NCBI RefSeq assembly: GCF_040183065.1
Contig: NW_027185502.1
Coordinates: 3,895,501-3,959,500 of the forward strand
Origin: Periplaneta americana
Lineage: Eukaryota; Arthropoda; Insecta; Blattodea; Blattidae
Direction of reading: 5' to 3'
DNA length: 64,000 bases
The stretch's first letter is position 1. The number at the start of each line of letters is the position of its first letter. The notes below the pieces were generated by a model. The model worked only from the letters and a program-made list of their open reading frames with translations, was not told the DNA's origin and did not search any database. The position numbers and the translations under genes were made by a program. Below are positions 33,071-44,253 of the stretch, piece after piece.

Positions 33071-33872
33071 TATGTATTTATTCACACTGCAAATGGATAA
33101 ATACCCGGTGGCAGTGGTAACTAATTACACTCAATAATTACAATAATAATAAAATACAGTCATAATATTAATAATAAAATAATAATAGCAATACTTATAT
33201 AATATTAACAAGGAGCATCCTAAATTAAATGAATTACTTAATATAGTTTAGTTAATTAAAGTAAATCTAATTTATATGTTAACCCTAAGTTAGAACTTAA
33301 AACCACGAGTATATATGATATATGTACAAACTTGCACAAGTACCTTTCAGCACTACACTCATTTCGCTGTCAATTCACTCACTGCACTGGAACTAAGACA
33401 CATTTTACTGACATTATCCTGATTTCACTAACACTTCAAAAACATTTCTCTGTTCAAATACTTTGCACTACCACTGTAAACTATAGAACTTCACTGACAC
33501 AAACACACTTCACTGACACAACACACTTCACTGACACAACACACTTCTTCAATGATACAACATTTAAAATAACAGAACATCAATTACATTCTTATTATTC
33601 CGTAGAATTGTACTTACTATATTAACCTCAAATCGCTAGCCTAGACCCCATTACAAGCACTATAACTCACACCTGTTCACTATAAATCTATTTTTTCTGC
33701 CACTATAACTCTCAGAATTTACTTATAAGCTTACTGCACTTTCACTACAACACACTCCACACTCAATATAAATCACTGGAGATTTACAATAGTTCTGTCC
33801 TTACTTACTATACTTGTAAAACCAAAAAATAGTCTGCATAATGTATTACCGTCTATTAGTAAAGTCCTTAAG
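33071..33872 (-). mobile_element. 0.8-kb insert in LINE copy a, TSD CCTAATTATG
   Basis: It is flanked by exact CCTAATTATG (33061-33070 and 33873-33882), and LINE sequence resumes on the other side. On the minus strand it ends in CCATTTGCAGTGTGAATAAA TACATA, an A-rich tail, so it is probably a non-coding or 5'-truncated retroelement. No protein is recognised in it. It contains a minisatellite at 33489-33550. Confidence 0.75.
33489..33550 (+). repeat. 20-bp minisatellite, three units
   Basis: Units close to ACTTCACTGACACAACACAC, repeated about three times. Confidence 0.8.
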
Positions 33873-34057
33873 CCTAATTATGTCAGGTGAAGTATAATAT
33901 GCATGCAGTTCTGCGTTGTGTAACTTCCTCCGTTCTCCTGTAACCTCATCCCTTTTAGTCACAAATATTTTCCTAAGAACCTTATTCTCAAACACCCTTA
34001 ATCTCTGTTCCTCTCTCAAAGTGAGAGTCCAAGTTTCACAACCATACAGAACAATGT

Positions 34058-34058
<1 letters not shown>
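33873..34058 (-). pseudogene. RTE-like LINE copy a, continuation upstream of the insert
   Basis: The minus strand reads [20 protein letters not shown], then [19 protein letters not shown] and LHNAELHAYYTSPDIIRL, collinear with copies b and c. It is lost upstream into an (AAT)n tract. Confidence 0.8.

Positions 34059-34115
<57 letters not shown>
34059..34115. repeat. (AAT)n microsatellite
   Basis: About 19 units. It reads as poly-Asn or poly-Leu in spurious frames. Confidence 0.95.
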
Positions 34116-34116
<1 letters not shown>

Positions 34117-34759
34117 TCTAACAATAATTCTAACAATAAAGGACCTTCGAAACCCTCCCATACCACATATGAGACTGTTATTTGATTTGCGTTGTGTTAA
34201 TTCATGTTCTAATGAAAGTGAGAAATGTATTAATAATAGTAATGAATAGCCATTTTTAGAAAGGAAGTAAGTCAAAATTTGCTGCTATTCACGTTAATTT
34301 TTATTTGTTCTTGTTTACGTTATGATGCACAATTCGGTCAATACAAAAAATATCTTCGTAGGTTACACAATGCACGTTATTGAAATTGGTGTGGAGTGAT
34401 TTATTATGGATAGTATACAAGACTGATTTAGAAACGTGTTAAAGGAATTATTCTTACATCAAATGTATGCTTCATGGACTAAAATTATCGTATTTTATTG
34501 TTTAGATATAATTAAGTTAAGTTGAATTCACAAACATGTTGAAGAATTTCTTCTTGTGCAAAATCGGATGCAGCCCGGACCAAATGATCATATCTTTATT
34601 ATGTAATTTACTTTATAAAGTTTGTTCCCGCATGGTTAAGAATAGAATTTGAACTGCCTACTCATGCGCAGGGTACGATTAAATATAAACTTACAATTAA
34701 ATAAACTATTGAGGGAAATTAATATAGGGTTTGATAATTAGTTGCTAAATATGTCTTAT
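34116..34759. other. Unassigned stretch
   Basis: Nothing recognised beyond AT-rich sequence. Confidence 0.4.
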
Positions 34760-35235
34760 TCATTCATTCGTTCATAGTGTTCTGCCCAAGGTCAGGTCTT
34801 TCACTACAACCCAGCATTCTCCAGTCTTTTCTATTTTCTGCCTTCCTCTTTGTCTCCGCATGTGATCCATATATGTTAATGTGGTCTATCATCTGATATC
34901 TTCTTCTGCCCCGAACTCTTCTCCCATTTACCATTCCTTCTAGTACATCCTTCAGTACGCAGTTTCTTCTCAGCCAATGACCCAGCCAGTTCCTTTTCCT
35001 CTTTCTGATCAGTTTCAGTATCATTCTTTCTTCATCCACTCTTTTCAACACAAATTTGTTCCTTATTTTGTCTGTCCATTTCACACGTTGCATTCTTCTC
35101 CATATACACATTTAAAATGCTTCTATTCGCTTCTCTTCACTTCGTCGTCATGTCCATGTTTCTACCCCATACAATGCTACTTTCCACATAAAGCACTTCA
35201 CTAAATTCTTCTTTAGTTCTTTCTCCAGAGGTCCG
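34760..35235 (-). pseudogene. LINE family 2 ORF2 C-terminus, copy 1
   Basis: The minus strand reads MQRVKWTDKIRNKFVLKRV, EERMILKLIRKRKRNWLGHW, LRRNCVLKDVLEGMVNGRRV and RGRRRYQMIDHINIYGSHAE, ending after RPDLGQNTMNE. The pattern WT.(K/R)IRNE..L.RV.E.R..L..IRKRK.NWLGH.LRR is the post-RT domain of a LINE family distinct from copies a-d. The 3' tail is (ATGA)n (plus strand ATTCATTCATTC). Confidence 0.8.
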
Positions 35236-35649
35236 CAGAAGATACTTCTGTATTAGTCTTATATCCTTGTGAATAATGGTTATAAATTTTTTCAATTTTG
35301 ATCGCTTTATATCATAATTACAGACTCTTGTTTTTGTAAGTTTTGCTACTTTAGCCTATTGCTTATATTAATTGTTTATTTTGTCTTCTTCTTTCAGCTT
35401 ATCTACAGTGCGGTTTTGATCTCCCGACCATGAGCATTTGCTCATACGAGAGACAAATTCTTTAATTTATATATCTGTTTTTGTTTAAATATTTGACACG
35501 TACATTTTTGTTCCACGATGTAATAGCTCTTTTAATGAATTTTTATGTCTTTTGTATTTAACACCTATTTTTGTAGTTTCCTGATTGCAATAATTGTAAT
35601 CGTTATTGTAACATGATTGTTTCCTAAATAAATTCAAAAAATTACAAAA

Positions 35650-35651
<2 letters not shown>

Positions 35652-35729
<78 letters not shown>
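35652..35729. repeat. (AAT)n microsatellite at a LINE 3' end
   Basis: About 26 units, one imperfect, directly adjoining the 3' end of LINE copy b. Confidence 0.95.
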
Positions 35730-35730
<1 letters not shown>

Positions 35731-35732
35731 AA

Positions 35733-36995
35733 ATGGCTTTTAAGGAACCTGCAGGTTCATTGCCGCCCTCACATAAGCCCGCCATCGGTCCCTATTCTGT
35801 GCAAGATTAACCCAGTCCCTATCATCATATCCTACCTCCTTCAAATCCATTTTAATATTATTCTCCCATCTAAGTCTCGGCCCTCCCAAAGGTCTTTTTC
35901 CCTCTGGTCTCCCAACTAACACTGTATATGCATTTCTGGATTCGCCCATATGTGCTACATGCCCTGCTCATCTCAAACGTCTGGATTTAATGTTCCTAAT
36001 TATGTCAGGTGAAGAATACAATGCGTGCAGTTCTGTGTTGTGTAATTTTCTCCATTCTCCTGTAACATCCCTCTTAGCCCCAAATATTTTCCTAAGCACC
36101 TTATTCTCAAACACCCTTAACCTACGTTCCTCTCTCAAAGTGAGAGTCCAAGTTTCACAACCATAAAGAACAACCGGTAATATAACTGTTTTATAAATTC
36201 TAACTTTCAGATTTATTGACAGCAGACTGGATGATAAAAGCTTCTCAACCGAATAATAACAGGCATTTCCCATATTTATTCTGTGTTTAATTTCGTCCCG
36301 GGTATCATTTATATTTGTTACTGTAGCTCCAAGATATTTGAACTTCTCCACATCTTCAAAAGATAAATTTCCAATTTTTATATTTCCATTTCGTATAATA
36401 TTCTCGTCACGAGACATAATCATATACTTTGTCTTTTCGGGATTTACTTCCAAACCTATTTCTTTACTTGCTCCAAGTAAAATTCCCGTGTTTTCCCTAA
36501 TCGTTTGTGAATTTTCTCCTAATATATTCACGTCATCCGCATAGACAAGCAGCTGATGTAACCCGTTCAATTCCAAACCTTCTCTGTTATCCTGGACTTT
36601 CCTAATGGCATACTCTAGAGCAAAGTTAAAAAGTAAAGGTGATAGTGCATCTCCTTGCTTTAGCCCACAGTGAATTGGAAACGCATGTGACAGAAACTGA
36701 CCTATACGAACTCTGCTGTATGTTTTACTGAGATACATTTTAATTAATCGAACTAGTTTCTTGGGAATACCAAATTTAAATAAGAATATCGTATAAAACT
36801 TCTCTCTTAACCGAGTCTAATGCGTTTTTGAAATCTATGAATAACTGATGCACTGTACCCTTATACTCCCATTTTTTCTCTATTATCTGCCGAATACAAA
36901 ATATCTGGTCGATAGTTGACCTATTACGCCTAAAACCACACTGATGATCTCCAATAATTTCATCTACATATGGAGTTAATCCTCGATTAAAACTT
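35733..36995 (-). pseudogene. RTE-like LINE copy b, reverse transcriptase and C-terminus
   Basis: From 36995 downward come [40 protein letters not shown], the [14 protein letters not shown] region, [20 protein letters not shown] and [14 protein letters not shown] (YADD at 36532-36543). [60 protein letters not shown] and the shared C-terminus VGRPEGKRPLGGPRLRWENN complete it. A frameshift near 36770 and another near 35955 break it. It is 5'-truncated, with no endonuclease. The clade is judged RTE-like from wording and 3' end; a related clade is possible. Confidence 0.85.
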
Positions 36996-37030
36996 TAAAA
37001 TCATTATTCCACATTTCTGAAATTTTCTAG

Positions 37031-37202
37031 AAACATCAGGAGCCCATGCAGTTGGAAGGCATCGACGCCAAGAATGACATGCAGCCCATGGAGTGGGAGT
37101 CTGCAACTAACCCAGTCGAACATCTGGCTGCAACAGAATACCAGACAATGGAATGGGATACCCACTGGAAATAATGCTAGTGAACTAATCTTTCGCCAAC
37201 AA
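37031..37202 (+). other. Candidate host-gene exon (acidic, MEWE/MEWD repeats)
   Basis: A pyrimidine-rich acceptor (TTCTGAAATTTTCTAG, ending 37030) is followed by an open frame from 37031: KHQEPMQLEGIDAKNDMQ, PMEWESATNPVEHLAATEYQ, TMEWDTHWK, stop at 37172-37174. A consensus donor AACAAG|GTAAGA follows at 37202/37203. The sequence is GC-richer than its surroundings, and the paired MQPMEWE and YQTMEWD repeats look like real protein. The +1 frame is also open to the donor, so frame choice is uncertain. It could be a terminal coding exon or a coding-plus-UTR exon. I do not recognise the protein, and no other exon of it is visible. Confidence 0.4.
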
Positions 37203-37619
37203 GGTAAGATCTTGCGGCTTTCATCTTGTTTATTAGGTCACATAACTTAATTAGCATGAACTATTACTCCAGCAGTATTTCTGGTCCGCACTGCACTAGC
37301 AGGAACCTGAGGATTTAAGATTATTTACCTCCAGAAATATAAGGCTTTTGTTTTCAGAATTATTCTAATTCAGTGGTGGGCAAAATGAACGCAACCCACA
37401 AGACAGGATTTAAATGGCAACTACATACCGTGGGAGGGGTTGCACTCTACAGTGCAGTGACGGATTTACAGACAGTTGCGCCACTACCTACCATATGTAA
37501 TTAGAATAGTCCATTCGCGTAATATTTAATTAATCATTTTTCAAAGTCATTTCTTCGAAATTGGGATTTATAGCTGTGTATGCTGTTTTCAGTTGCGCAA
37601 GAAGATGAGCATCGCTTAA

Positions 37620-37817
37620 GGGGAGTCTGTACTGCCTATCCCAGCAATGTAATTTTCATCTAATTTAGGTGCACTTTTCTCGGGACTTACATAAGATACA
37701 CATTTGAAATTTTTAGGGGTTATTCTTCAAGTATTATTGTATGTGACAGGCTAAAATTACGATCTTTATCTTTTATTACTCTGCTTTACATTGATGGGAT
37801 GGCAGTACAGACTCCCC
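37620..37817. mobile_element. piggyBac-type MITE, TSD TTAA
   Basis: Perfect 17-bp inverted ends GGGGAGTCTGTACTGCC are flanked by TTAA on both sides (37616-37619 and 37818-37821), the piggyBac target. Length 198 bp and no ORF. A related TTAAGGGGACC start occurs near 51325. Confidence 0.85.
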
Positions 37818-37895
37818 TTAAGCGGGATCTGTGGCTGGACTTTATAAATTTCATTTTAGAAAACAGCTGTTCGCACTTAGGTTGATGAATACATA

Positions 37896-38131
37896 CCGTC
37901 ATTTCCCATAACTATGGTCCTGGAACACAACTATGGTCCACGATACAACCATTCAAAGATCATTGCAGAAGTAACATAGACCGTTCGTAGATAGCTGCAG
38001 TGACTTGAATTCAAACTACAGTACAGCAAGAATATAGACAAACGACGTACTACATTATGGAGTACAAAATTTGAATGGTTGTATCGTGGACAATAGTTAT
38101 GTTCCAGGACCATAGTTATGGGAAATGACTG
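37896..38131. mobile_element. Tc1/mariner-type MITE with about 60-bp inverted arms, TSD TA
   Basis: The ends C(C/A)GTCATTTCCCATAACTAT pair over about 60 bp with few mismatches (left arm 37896-37958, right arm 38068-38131). They are flanked by TA (37894-37895 and 38132-38133). Length 236 bp, no ORF. The transcript would fold into a long hairpin. Confidence 0.85.
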
Positions 38132-38691
38132 TACTTGTTATTTTTGAAGCAAACTGTCTAAGCAGTGGATATGTAGTACTGAACATCTTTTAAAAAATTT
38201 TAGCCCCCAGTAGACCTTCACATTCTGCTTTCAAGAAGCCATCATTCTGCAAATCCAGTACCTCTAACTGCAATTCTGGGATAACATTTTCAATTTAAAC
38301 ATGAAAAGGAGTGGCAAAAATATTGAAATCTTTCTCCATCCTTTGAAAATCACTGATTCTGTGTTCTTTGAACTCGTATAACAGGTGATCTATTTTAAGA
38401 ATGTACATATTTAAGTTCGCGTCCTGAATATTTGTAACTAATCCTAAACATGAGAAATGAAAGAACCGCCTTTCTTGCAAGTGTGATATCCTCTCGATTC
38501 ACATGATTCTGCGAAAGACATTGCATCACTAATGAAGCTCCGAAGTACAGCAGTCCAGTATAATCCGCCACGTACACGCGCAGTATTTTCATGGAGTGGG
38601 GGAAGGGAAAGGTAGGGGATAAGTTTGATGCTTCACTGAGATCTGACGTCACTGCGGCAATGCCGCAGGAATGCCCACCATTGTTCTAGTT

Positions 38692-39914
38692 AAATGATTG
38701 CATTTTCATAACATCTTGAACGGGCAATTTTAACGAAGTTAGAACACTATGTTTTTTCGTATATGTTTTGTGTCTTTTGGGATTTAGGCAAAACCAACTG
38801 TTAGAGATCGCGTACAAAAGTATCAATCACAGATCTACGAGTATGTACTGTATAGATACGGAAAAAAAATTTGGAGCTCCCTTATTGTTCAAGTTTCACT
38901 TACAACACACTGCGCATGTGCAGTAAACAAGTGCCCCTGTATATATGCTACTTGTGGACAGTCGTGCGAAACTGTTGCCTACTTACCAGTGGACTTCCAT
39001 CAAGACTCGCTCCATGAAAGAATTTCGAGAAGAATAAGTACTCAGTGCGTTTGAGAATGGGTAGCGCTTCTGTTTCATTACGATTTTATTGAGATGGGCT
39101 GTTCGCTCCTAGTAGCGCCTGTTCGGTCTGCTTAGCTATGCTTTTTCTACGTGAATCATCAGAGGACTGAAAGCAAGCAATGGTCTCTTAAACCAAATTA
39201 TAGTAATTTAGCAATTCCTTCTAATGAGAAAACATAGGAACTTCACAAATTTTAATACCTTGCATAGTATGTATTGAAACAATTAGAAACATAATTCGAC
39301 CTGGTGTGTACAATAAATACAGAAAGGCGGGAGTAAGATTATTCCAATATTCATGTTAAACAATGTGACGTATACAAATTTACAATATGAATAACACTGG
39401 GCAATTCTGTAAAGCATAGCCCAGTGATGTCAAAGCAAACGCATTTTTCTGACCTTGATGTCGTGCGCGGGCAGCAAGTGCTAAGTATGGAAAGAGGAAG
39501 GGTTGTGTATATGAATAAGCAACCTGTTGGGTTAAGAAAACAGTGGTGCACAAACTTCAAACGGAACGTGAAATTTTATGTCGTTATTTTTATATGGCTT
39601 CTTTCTGTTTAATGTTATCTATATTGTCTGTAAAACAGAAGTACTAACACTGATTTCTTAATATTGTACTTGTGTTTTAAATCTTAATAACATAATAGAG
39701 AGTTAAGAAGGAATATTCACTTAAATTCCTTAGTAGTATAATATTATACTGTATTAAGTGGATGAAACACATCATTCATAAAGAAAGTGATATTCCAAAG
39801 AAAGAGACTGAGTATGACATGATAAGTTGGAATTTATATTGATTGTATCTTTAGCCTTACAAAAGTAATCAGTAAACTAATCAGGTTCAATTTATATTGT
39901 GATGAGTAGTCAGA
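38692..39914. other. Unassigned stretch
   Basis: No gene recognised. CACTGGGC (39392) and GCCCAGTG (39416) make a short hairpin. The segment 39420-39620 has an open plus-strand frame without recognisable motifs and could be the end of another DNA element. Confidence 0.35.
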
Positions 39915-40850
39915 CCAAATGAAAAAAATACTGAAGCTCCACTGGCAGTACCTCAGTCTGGTAAGATGCTGATTTTACTGCATCTACAAAGTCTGCAAAA
40001 TCATATACTTTATATCCACGTCTTTTCACTGACTGTTCTACTTTGTGATGAAAGGATCAGAAGCCATTAATGAATGGCCTGGTTCAAAATATCTTATCAA
40101 AATTTCATTAGTACTTACTCCATTTGAATTAACAACGTAAATCAAAAATGAAAAGAATGTCCAATTTTTGTTCTGGACCGTGCAGTTGTCCAACCATAGA
40201 GTAATTTTGAACAATCTCTCTTGTACTTGAAAAAATTGTAGAAAGTGCTTACTATTTCTTCTTTGCTCCTTTTAAAGAGAGCCTCGTGCCGGACAGCTGC
40301 AAACGGCTTGCACATTTCCCCCCCCCCCCCCATCAGGAACGAAGCTCTCATGTAGACAGTCAAACACTTGTGAATATAGCTACTTTAAATATGTCCAGTC
40401 TTGGCAACAAGATAACTTTTTGAAGATCTGCATAATAAATTATTTTGTTAACCTCTTCAATTTTTTCAGCATCTTCTCTGTATTCGGCCCGAGATTTTGA
40501 TGCTCTCTCAATATGTTTTCCACATTTTACAAGTTTAAAAATTAGTGTTAAAATTTTCCTTTGTGTGGCTTTGTATGCACATTGAAGATTTCACAGTTTA
40601 TCGGAAGATATGTCCATTTCACTGGCTACCATTCTGTACTTTTCATATGAACATTTGTAATTAACATTCTGAGTAATAAAATCATGGTGCATGTCAGTCA
40701 GAGTTATATCACTTGGTAAATAAAGACGATTAGATGCATGTTCCCTCCGGTAATGTACTAATGTGATATGGTAGGATTAAATGAATTTATGTGTCTACGA
40801 ATAATTTCATTGTCCATTTCGTTGTCTCTGAAACATATGTGCATATGAAC
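39915..40850 (-). pseudogene. DUF7869-like transposon-type gene (copy 2, different subfamily)
   Basis: Minus-strand frames read HINSFNPTISH and HASNRLYLPSDI (about 40820-40720), SYEKYRMVASEMDIS, then SRAEYREDAEKIEEVNKIIY, YADLQKVILLPRLDIFKVAI, MCKPFAAVRHEALFKRSKEE and IVSTFYNFFKYKRD. An NCTVQNKNWTFFSFLIYVVN block corresponds to the WLDNC.AQNKN core. YFEPGHSLMAS and KVYDFADFVDAVKSA follow. Block order equals that of the 3521-5190 gene (DLQK...(D)NC..QNKN...GH), but residues differ strongly. Frameshifts and a C-run (40317-40331) break it. Confidence 0.6.
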
Positions 40851-42158
40851 TATCAGTCCAATAGTGATAAAAATATACATTATTTTACTTACATGGTGAT
40901 TATAATGGTGTTTCTAAAATAAGGTTGAGTAGAATCAATATTCTGCGTCTTGGCTACATAACAACTAACAAGCAAATCAAAATTGACATGTTTTCAATAA
41001 TAAGCTAGAAAAATTAATCGGAACACACCTTGCATATTAATTTTCATGATCAACAATGAATTAATTATAAGAACTATGTTTAAACTATGGGAACTGAGCA
41101 TTCGGGTAGTGGCGATTACATGCTGAGAACGGATTAAAACACGAAGGATTTGTTACTAATGCAGTTACGTCTAATTTGACTAGAATGGCAAATAGGAAAT
41201 ACTAAGCGAAAAGAACGTATGCCTGAAAAACGGCCTTTTTGCTTAGAAAAATGAACTTCCGCCAAATTCGCTTAGGAATTCATATTAATTTTGAGATACG
41301 GCTTTCATTAAATCACATCTTAAACGCACAATTTATTGAGAAACGGCCATTTCCTTTAGGAAATAGATATATTAGCATCTGAAGTATCCAATTATTTCAA
41401 AAACTGATTTTCAGAAAATCCTTGAGATACGCCCTTTTGGCTTGGGAGGGCAGAATATGCAAGCTTACTAATGAACTGATGGTGTGGCTGTGTTTTCTTT
41501 GGGATATAGGATTGAACTTGAAGTAACAATATGTATACTTATTACTAATTTCGGAAGTTTCCTAGTACCCGGTTCTCGTTGCATAAGCCATCAAGTCAGC
41601 CATTGTTGTATATTCATAAAAAGATGTATATTTTCCCTGGACCAAAAATATTTTACAAACTGACTAAAATCACATCTAGTAACAAACTATTAAAATTCTT
41701 TTGAGGAGAAACATTAAAAAAATTAGGCGTTACATAAACCCTGATATGAATCCGAAATTTAACCTACAACAAAACTGTTTTATGTGGAAAATGAAGATAC
41801 TATGTGCTACGTTAGACTTTAATCTCTGAGTATTATGATAATAATAAATCTCTTTTATTAAACCCTTTTATACTCGTATTATGACGGTCTTTCCCCAGTC
41901 ATTGGGAGATCTTTTTAGGTGAATTAAAGGCAAAGCTTTCATTTTATTAGAGTGTAATTATTTTCTTTTTTCAGAAAGTAAAAGAATTTAATTTGTGACG
42001 GTTTTCCACATAAACTTAAAATTATGGGAAAATGAAAAATGGTGATTTTTGAGTTGTGATTATTTTATTCCAAGGCAACGATTTGTCACCAACAGATGTT
42101 TATAACGGTCATTATGAAAATTGTTTATAATTTACATTATCGTTATTTTAAATGTTAT

Positions 42159-42160
<2 letters not shown>
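40851..42160. other. Unassigned stretch
   Basis: No gene seen. The motif GAGA(T/A)ACG(G/C)CC recurs three times between 41290 and 41440, possibly an old tandem repeat. The 41632-41651 block is shared with 216-235. Confidence 0.35.

Positions 42161-42213
<53 letters not shown>
42161..42213. repeat. (ATT)n microsatellite
   Basis: About 17 units. Confidence 0.95.
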
Positions 42214-42249
42214 CATCATGTTACAGTATTATTTATTTTTATTATGTAG

Positions 42250-42456
42250 CACTTATGGCCGAATCCAGAAATGCATATAGTGTGTTAGTTGGGAAACCGG
42301 AAGGAATAAGACCTTTGGGGAGCCCGAGACGTAGACGAGATGAATTTGAGGGAGGTGGGATATGATGGTAGAGACTGGATTAATCTTGCTCAGGATAGGG
42401 ATCGATGGCGGGCTTATGCGAAGATGGCAATGAACCTCCGGGTTCTTTAAAAGCCA
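42250..42456 (+). pseudogene. RTE-like LINE copy d, 3' end only
   Basis: The plus strand reads MAESRNAYSVLVGKPEGIRP, LGSPRRRRDEFE, a frameshift near 42340, then GRDWINLAQDRDRWRAYAKM and AMNLRVL, with AAAAGCCATAAGTAGGTAAG as the 3' end. This is the same C-terminus as copies a-c. Confidence 0.8.
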
Positions 42457-42474
42457 TAAGTAGGTAAGGTATTT

Positions 42475-43455
42475 ATTTATTAATATTGTACTGTTTTAAT
42501 AGAACATATTCTTGAATATCCGTATAAAATCTTTGAATCGTAATTTTTTCACAGTTATCTAATTTTTAACAAATTTCAACCTGTTTAATTTTGTATAATA
42601 AAAAATACTTGTGTTATTATTACACTTACATTAAAAGTTTAAATTAAAGATATGAACTGTCAAATGCACAAAACGTTAAACGAACATTTCACAATAAAGT
42701 CAGAACCAGGGGCGTATACTGGTTAAAGGGTTTGGGCTACCGCAGACCCTATTATTACACAAAATATATCTAACAATTACTTTAATTTTAATTACTATGG
42801 TAAAACTAATAATACAAAATTATTACATTATGTTATATTATAAACTTTTTCTTTTGTAATTTCCTTGGGCTACCGCCGGTAGCCCGCAAAATACGCCCCT
42901 GGTCAGAACTCTAACTAACGAACGGGTGAATACCACTCTTAAGATTAATTTAAAATCGGCAATGCACAATATTTAACATCTGCACTGTAAAACTGACAAA
43001 ACAAGTTTTTCAATATGTTTCATAAGAAGTTAGATTTCATATTGTGTTGGCTTTATTTTATTAGGCTATAGGTCTCTTTGTAATAAAGATAGCATTATTA
43101 TAATTCGTACGTGCCGCGGCATCAAGCACAGGGATTATATTGAACAAGGATTAGGAGGGCTATGTCTTATGTCGATGTAGATTTTGTTACTCTGGCAGTG
43201 AAAAATTAGACAAAAGAAAACGATTATAGATACAAAAATTACTCAAATCTAAATATGCCATTTTTTTAAGTTCAAGGGGGGGGGGTTAAAATCCCGTAAC
43301 CCCCTCTTACGTACGGCCGTGTTAGGACCTGATGATGCTCGACATAAGTGAAGACGTTAGTTCAAATTATATAAAATTGTATTAAACATGAGTTATTGAC
43401 GGAAATAAAAACTTGTAAGTAAGATTATTTAAGTTATCGGAACCACAATGTCATC
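42475..43455 (+). repeat. Direct duplication, copy 1 (contains a MITE)
   Basis: It matches 44254-45005 throughout: TATTTATTAATATTGTACT start, AAAGATATGAACTGTCAAAT, CATCAAGCACAGGGATTATA, GTTAGGACCTGAT and AAAACTTGTAAGTAA end. Divergence is moderate and there is no coding content. It is longer than copy 2 mainly because of the MITE at 42707-42901. Confidence 0.85.
42707..42901. mobile_element. hAT MITE, 195 bp, TSD GTCAGAAC
   Basis: The ends CAGGGGCGTAT are inverted, with exact GTCAGAAC at 42699-42706 and 42902-42909. The paired copy at 44254-45005 lacks it, giving a natural empty site. An internal GGGCTACCG...CCGGTAGCCC pairing adds to the hairpin. Confidence 0.9.
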
Positions 43456-44090
43456 AAACTATGACTCATTCATTCATTCATTCATTGTTCTGTCCAAGGG
43501 CAGATCTTTCACTGCAAACCCAGCTTTCTCCAATCGTTCCTATTTTCTGCCTTACTCTTAGTCTCCACATATGATCCACATATCTTAATGTCGTCTATCA
43601 TCTGATATCTTCTTCTGCCCCAAACTCTTCTCCCGTTCACTATTCCTTCCAGTACATCCTTTAGCAGACAGTTTGTTCTCAGCTAGTGACCCAACCAATT
43701 CCTTTTTCTCTTCCTGATCAGTTTCAGTATCATTCTTTCTTCACCCACTCTTTCCAACACAACTTCATTTCTTATACTGTTTGTCCACTTCACACGCTCC
43801 ATTCTTCTCATATCCACATTTGAAATGGTTCTATTCACTTCTCTTCACTTCGTCGTAATGTCCATGTTTCTGCCTCGTACAATGCCATTTCCATATAAAG
43901 CACTTCACTAGTCTCTTCCTTAGTTATTTTTCCAGGGATCCGCAGAAGATGCTCCTTTTTCTATTGAAAGCTTCCTGAGCCATTATTATCCTTCTTCTGA
44001 CCTCGTGGCAGCAGTTCATGTTACTGCTTATAGTAGCCTGCACTCCAAGTATTTGAAGCTGTCCACTTACTGTACTGCCTCATTTAGAAT
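43456..44090 (-). pseudogene. LINE family 2 ORF2 C-terminus, copy 2
   Basis: In minus-strand shifting frames: HEVRRRIIMAQEAFNRKRSI, FCGSLEK, KRLVKCF and CEVDKQ, then the block equivalent to WTDKIRN...NWLGHWLRR. The tail is (ATGA)n (plus strand ATTCATTCATTC, 43468-43485). It extends further 5' than copy 1 (34760-35235). It lies between the two copies of the direct duplication. Confidence 0.75.
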
Positions 44091-44144
44091 TTGAAAGTTT
44101 ACCTTTTTTATTTTTCTTCATCGATATTTTAAATTTGTGTTTTG

Positions 44145-44147
<3 letters not shown>

Positions 44148-44238
<91 letters not shown>
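44148..44238. repeat. (ATT)n microsatellite
   Basis: About 30 units with one GTT interruption. Confidence 0.95.
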
Positions 44239-44253
44239 GTTGGGTATTATTTA

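Larger units (their letters stand above)
37371..38683. mobile_element. hAT element (hAT-3), non-autonomous, with nested MITEs
   Basis: The ends CAGTGGTGGGCA and, reversed, CAATGGTGGGCA are flanked by TTCTAATT (37363-37370) and TTCTAGTT (38684-38691), an 8-bp duplication with one mismatch. No transposase was recognised inside. It contains a TTAA-type MITE (37620-37817) and a TA-type MITE (37896-38131). Confidence 0.8.

Noticed and set aside
33846-34275. Open frames with long Leu, Ile or Asn runs
   Set aside because: They are translations of the (AAT)n microsatellite at 34059-34115 and not protein genes.
39351-39612. Overlapping frames on both strands near 39.4-39.6 kb
   Set aside because: No motif recognised; a vague resemblance to a DNA-element end could not be supported by a partner end.
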